DNA of 64,000 nt from Nocardioides dokdonensis FR1436 (GTDB lineage Bacteria; Actinomycetota; Actinomycetes; Propionibacteriales; Nocardioidaceae). Every line of letters begins with the position of its first letter. Position 1 is the first letter of the stretch. Location of the stretch: positions 1,240,001-1,304,000 of the forward strand of contig NZ_CP015079.1 of assembly GCF_001653335.1 (NCBI RefSeq), read 5' to 3'. Positions 60,728 to 64,000 of the stretch are shown piece by piece. Both the position numbers and the translations under genes were made by a program. The notes beneath the pieces were generated by a model, which was given only the letters and a program-made list of their open reading frames with translations, ran no database searches and was not told the DNA's origin.

Positions 60728-63700
60728 ATGACTCCCACACCCCGCCACCGCCGGCGGTTGAGGGCTACCGCCCTGCTCGCCGCCGGCACCACCGCACTGT
60801 CCGGTCTCGGCGCCCTCGGCGTCAGCGCCGCTGCGGCTCCCGCCACCGTCTCCGCCGCGAGCAGCAGCGCCACCGCTGCCGCTGCTCCCGGCGCCATCGA
60901 GGCGCCGCCCAGCAAGGCCGCCCTCGGCGACCTCGGCATCGAGAACAGCTTCGTCTCCTCGGTCGGCTGGGTGAAGCCCGGCGAGTCCTACCCCTCGCGC
61001 ATCCTGGTGACCAACACCGGCGCCACGCCGGTCACCGGGGTCAGCATCACCGTGACCGCCCCGCGCGGCAGCACCATCACCGCGGCCCGGCCGCCCAGCG
61101 GCACCACCGCGGTGGTCCCCGCCGGCGGCGCCAGGACCGTCACCTGGAGCCTGCCGCTGGTGCCCGCCGGCACCGCGACCTCCCCCGCCCGCGTGACGCT
61201 GGTCCTCGAGCACCGGGCCGACACCCTGGCCGCGGAGCCCACCCTCGTGTGGCGCGACCTGTCGAGCACCGCCAAGGTGACCCGCGCCCAGCAGAGCACC
61301 AGCGTCACCAGCCACGGGCCCAAGGTGATCCCGCCGAACGAGGTCTACGACACCGCCCGGTACGGCGACCGGCCCTTCCCGATCGTCCCGGTGCAGTACC
61401 GCGACCGCGCCTACCAGGGCAACCACTCCGGCGACCAGCTCGAGAAGGTCGTCAACGACCCGGACTACCCGGGCTCCACCTTCAACCTCTTCCAGGAGAT
61501 GAGCCTCGGCCAGCTGTTCCCCGAGGGCAGCGTGCCCTCGGCGGGCCTCGACGGCACCGACTTCACCTACGGACCGGGCTTCGACTTCACCCAGGTCCAG
61601 CCCGGCCAGACCTGCACCGGCGGCGTGACCAAGACCGGTCCCGTCCCGGCGCCCGGCACGGTCGGCGGTCCGGCCTACACCGAGCGCATCACCAAGGGCG
61701 TCTACAACCTGCCCGGCAACACCGCCTACTACGGTGCCGACGCCAACGGCACCGCGCTGATCGGCGCCCTGGCCGGCGTCGGCGCCCTCCAGGCCATCGA
61801 CAGCGGCTGCGGCACCCCCGGCAAGATGGTCTACGACGCCGCCGCGATCGCGGACCCCGAGGTCGACTACAGCGACTTCGACACCGACAAGGACGGTGTC
61901 GTCGACTTCTTCATGGCCGTCTTCGCGGGCTGCGGCGGCAACGGCGCCTCCCAGCTGAGCGTGGCCGGCTGCGAGTACACGGATGCGCCGTACGACAACG
62001 TGTGGCCGCACTCCTCGTCGCTGGAGTTCTACTACACCGACCCCGAGACCGGGCTCGCCGGCTTCACCACCGACGACCAGCTCAAGGACCTCGAGGGTCG
62101 TCCGCTCTGGTACACCGACACCACGCGGACCACGATGACCACCGCCGACACGGGCAAGGCCCTCACGGTCTTCGTGCGGGTGGGTCCCTACAACGTCAAC
62201 CCCGAGACGGCCATCGACGCCGCCAGCGTCATCAGCCACGAGTACGGCCACTCGCTGGGGCTGCCCGACTTCTACTCCACCGGCAGCCGCGAGACCTATG
62301 GCGACTGGAACCTGATGGCGACCGACCAGTCGCAGAACATGGACGCCTTCTCCCGCCAGGAGATGGGCTGGGTCGTGCCGCAGGTCCTGGACTCCTCGAC
62401 CTCGGTCACCGGGTGGAAGGACTCCAAGACCGACATCGACACCCTCACCTGGCAGCGCCCCGACGGCACGCCGTACACCTTGGAGGAGGGGGTCGACGGG
62501 CGGGTGCAGAACTCGCAGATGTACGTCGCGAAGCTGCCCGGTCGCCAGCTGCTGGACCCGGCCGTCTTCGACTCCGGCGACAAGGCGAGCAGGACCCACG
62601 CCTGGTGGTCCGGGTCCGGCAACGACTTCGGGTGTGCGCCGCAGAGCGGTCGCAACCTCGACGTGTCGATCCCCCAGCTGGCCACGCTGCCGGCGGGCAG
62701 CAAGGTCGAGCTGTCCATGAAGTCCTGGTGGGACATCGAGTGGGACTACGACTACGGGTTCGTGCTCACCACCACCGACGGTGGCAAGACCTACAGCTCC
62801 AACCGGTCGGAGAACGGCTACACGACCTCCAACACCGACCCGCTCGCCGGGAACCCGAACCAGAACCAGTGCCAGGCCACCTTCGACAACGGCCTGACCG
62901 GGACCTCGGGCAGCTACCAGGCCGGCTCCGAGGCCATCGACCGCAAGGCCGGTGAGACCCCCGACGCCGTGTTCCTCGCCGACCGGTACGACATCAGCGA
63001 GCTGGCCGGCAAGCCGGCCGGTGCGCTGCGGTTCAGCTACGCCACCGATCCGGGCCTGGCCCGGCCGGGCTGGTTCGTCGACGACCTCAAGGTCACCGTG
63101 ACCGAACCCGGCAAGCCGGCGTACGACGTGCTGGTCACCGACCTGGAGACCAGCGGCGGTCCCGACGACGACCGCATCTTCAACGGTGGGTGCCGCGAGG
63201 ACCTGACCACCGCCCAGAGCTGCACCCAGGGCTGGAAGTTCCTGCAGGCGGGCGCCGGCTCCGAGCAGGACCACGCCTACTACCTCGAGATGCGCGACCG
63301 GTCCGGCTTCGACTTCGACGGCTTGGGGCAGGCCGACCGCGGGGGCGCTGCCTTCGAGGCCGGGCTGTACCTCGGCTACACCGACGAGGCGCACGGCTAC
63401 GGCAACACCGGCACCGACAACCCGCCGGCCCAGTCGCCGCTGGACTCCACACCCACGCCGGGCAGCGACACCCCGGACCTGGACGACGCCGCGTTCACCA
63501 CCGCCGCGGCCCGGTCGTCGTTCTCCGACGACCCGGCCAAGCCGCACGTGGACAACTACTCCGACCCGAGCACCACGTCGGGCAGCTGGGAGTTCGCGTT
63601 CGGCTGCCTCGGCTTCTCGGTGAAGCAGATGGCGGGCGCCGACGCGGCCCCGGCCAACAACCTGACCGGTGCTGTGGACCTCACCATCGGCAAGGGCTGC

Positions 63701-64000
63701 GGCGAGTTCAACTACGGCTACCTGACCGAGGCGCCCGGCGGGGGTGGGCAGAACACCGCGCCCCAGGCCGACGCGAGGGCCACGCCCAGCACCGTCCGCC
63801 CCGGCCAGGAGGTGACGCTCTCGGCCGAGGGCAGCACCGATGCGCAGAGCCCGGCGGCCGACCTGGACTACAGCTGGGACTTCGGCGACGGGGGCGGCAC
63901 CAAGGACGCCACCGGCCGGGTCGTGCGCACGTCGTACGGCTCGGTGGGAGCGAAGACCGCCACGGTCACGGTGACCGACCCGCAGGGTGCGGTCGACACC
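60728..64000 (+). CDS. Immune inhibitor A-type M6 metalloprotease with PKD domain (3' end outside window)
   Basis: 1091 codons are seen and the end is missing. A signal peptide (about 1-38) is followed by a beta-sandwich domain resembling DUF11 (about 70-165: YPSRILVTNTGATPVTGVSI). The M6 peptidase spans about 200-800, with zinc motif HEYGHSLGLPD at 504-514 and then YGDWNLMATDQ. A PKD domain begins around 1020 (VRPGQEVTLSAEGSTDAQSP ... YSWDFGDGG). It is a secreted protease; the InhA family cuts antibacterial peptides and matrix proteins. Confidence 0.9.
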   Translation, partial: MTPTPRHRRRLRATALLAAGTTALSGLGALGVSAAAAPATVSAASSSATAAAAPGAIEAPPSKAALGDLGIENSFVSSVGWVKPGESYPSRILVTNTGATPVTGVSITVTAPRGSTITAARPPSGTTAVVPAGGARTVTWSLPLVPAGTATSPARVTLVLEHRADTLAAEPTLVWRDLSSTAKVTRAQQSTSVTSHGPKVIPPNEVYDTARYGDRPFPIVPVQYRDRAYQGNHSGDQLEKVVNDPDYPGSTFNLFQEMSLGQLFPEGSVPSAGLDGTDFTYGPGFDFTQVQPGQTCTGGVTKTGPVPAPGTVGGPAYTERITKGVYNLPGNTAYYGADANGTALIGALAGVGALQAIDSGCGTPGKMVYDAAAIADPEVDYSDFDTDKDGVVDFFMAVFAGCGGNGASQLSVAGCEYTDAPYDNVWPHSSSLEFYYTDPETGLAGFTTDDQLKDLEGRPLWYTDTTRTTMTTADTGKALTVFVRVGPYNVNPETAIDAASVISHEYGHSLGLPDFYSTGSRETYGDWNLMATDQSQNMDAFSRQEMGWVVPQVLDSSTSVTGWKDSKTDIDTLTWQRPDGTPYTLEEGVDGRVQNSQMYVAKLPGRQLLDPAVFDSGDKASRTHAWWSGSGNDFGCAPQSGRNLDVSIPQLATLPAGSKVELSMKSWWDIEWDYDYGFVLTTTDGGKTYSSNRSENGYTTSNTDPLAGNPNQNQCQATFDNGLTGTSGSYQAGSEAIDRKAGETPDAVFLADRYDISELAGKPAGALRFSYATDPGLARPGWFVDDLKVTVTEPGKPAYDVLVTDLETSGGPDDDRIFNGGCREDLTTAQSCTQGWKFLQAGAGSEQDHAYYLEMRDRSGFDFDGLGQADRGGAAFEAGLYLGYTDEAHGYGNTGTDNPPAQSPLDSTPTPGSDTPDLDDAAFTTAAARSSFSDDPAKPHVDNYSDPSTTSGSWEFAFGCLGFSVKQMAGADAAPANNLTGAVDLTIGKGCGEFNYGYLTEAPGGGGQNTAPQADARATPSTVRPGQEVTLSAEGSTDAQSPAADLDYSWDFGDGGGTKDATGRVVRTSYGSVGAKTATVTVTDPQGAVDT

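Noticed and set aside
60263..63547. A 1094-codon open frame on the minus strand
   Set aside because: It lies antisense to ino1 and the M6 protease, has Gly/Val/Arg-rich low-complexity composition and no domain. It is a GC-bias shadow.

Overview
The window is GC-rich actinobacterial chromosome: dense coding on both strands, frequent GTG starts, many 4-base stop/start overlaps. The gene order points to the suborder of Nocardioides. At the right, inositol-3-phosphate synthase, a PadR regulator, a class A penicillin-binding protein, a membrane glycosyltransferase, rpsF-ssb-rpsR-rplI and dnaB occur in the order known from the Mycobacterium tuberculosis ino1-ponA1-rpsF-dnaB region. In that species this lies tens of kilobases from oriC, so the window is probably origin-proximal. 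I saw no insertion sequence, prophage, CRISPR array, rRNA or tRNA.

Left third (1-22.8 kb): a truncated FAD-linked oxidase, a DEAD-box RNA helicase, glmS with a small partner gene, a YceI protein, a tandem GNAT, an MFS carrier, and a TetR / P450 / short-chain dehydrogenase cassette with a perfect 16-bp operator. A GH6 glucanase, a DUF427 protein and glucose-6-phosphate dehydrogenase follow. Then comes a 7-kb operon of two ABC ATPases and two giant FtsX-like permeases, all four genes translationally coupled.

Middle (22.8-43.1 kb): an MFS exporter, an ECF sigma factor with a SnoaL-like tail, a DrrAB-type ABC exporter, a lipoprotein sorbosone dehydrogenase bracketed by a 46-bp direct repeat, a KefB-like antiporter and a nitroreductase. 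The most unusual part is 30.8-36.6 kb. It holds a single-ORF fusion of a DUF429 RNase H-like domain to a (p)ppGpp-synthetase domain, a RimK glutamate ligase with an extra RCK_C-like tail, a RimB-type retropepsin, an aspartoacylase-family protein and an orphan GAF histidine kinase. After it come a secreted glycosidase, a glutaminase-STAS fusion and small metabolic and regulatory genes.

Right third (43.1-64 kb): dnaB, then a 492-bp non-coding region with a cluster of DnaA-box-like sequences, a MATE exporter, a secreted protein, the rplI-rpsR-ssb-rpsF operon with a candidate leader hairpin, a Ser/Thr kinase, endonuclease IV, a FemX-like ligase, an alanine-racemase-like protein, the glycosyltransferase, the penicillin-binding protein, PadR with a His-rich tail, ino1, and an M6 metalloprotease that runs off the end.

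Intergenic DNA carries at least three small repeat families: a 22-bp-period element at three sites, a twin 53-bp inverted repeat, and a duplicated hairpin that has become part of a coding sequence.
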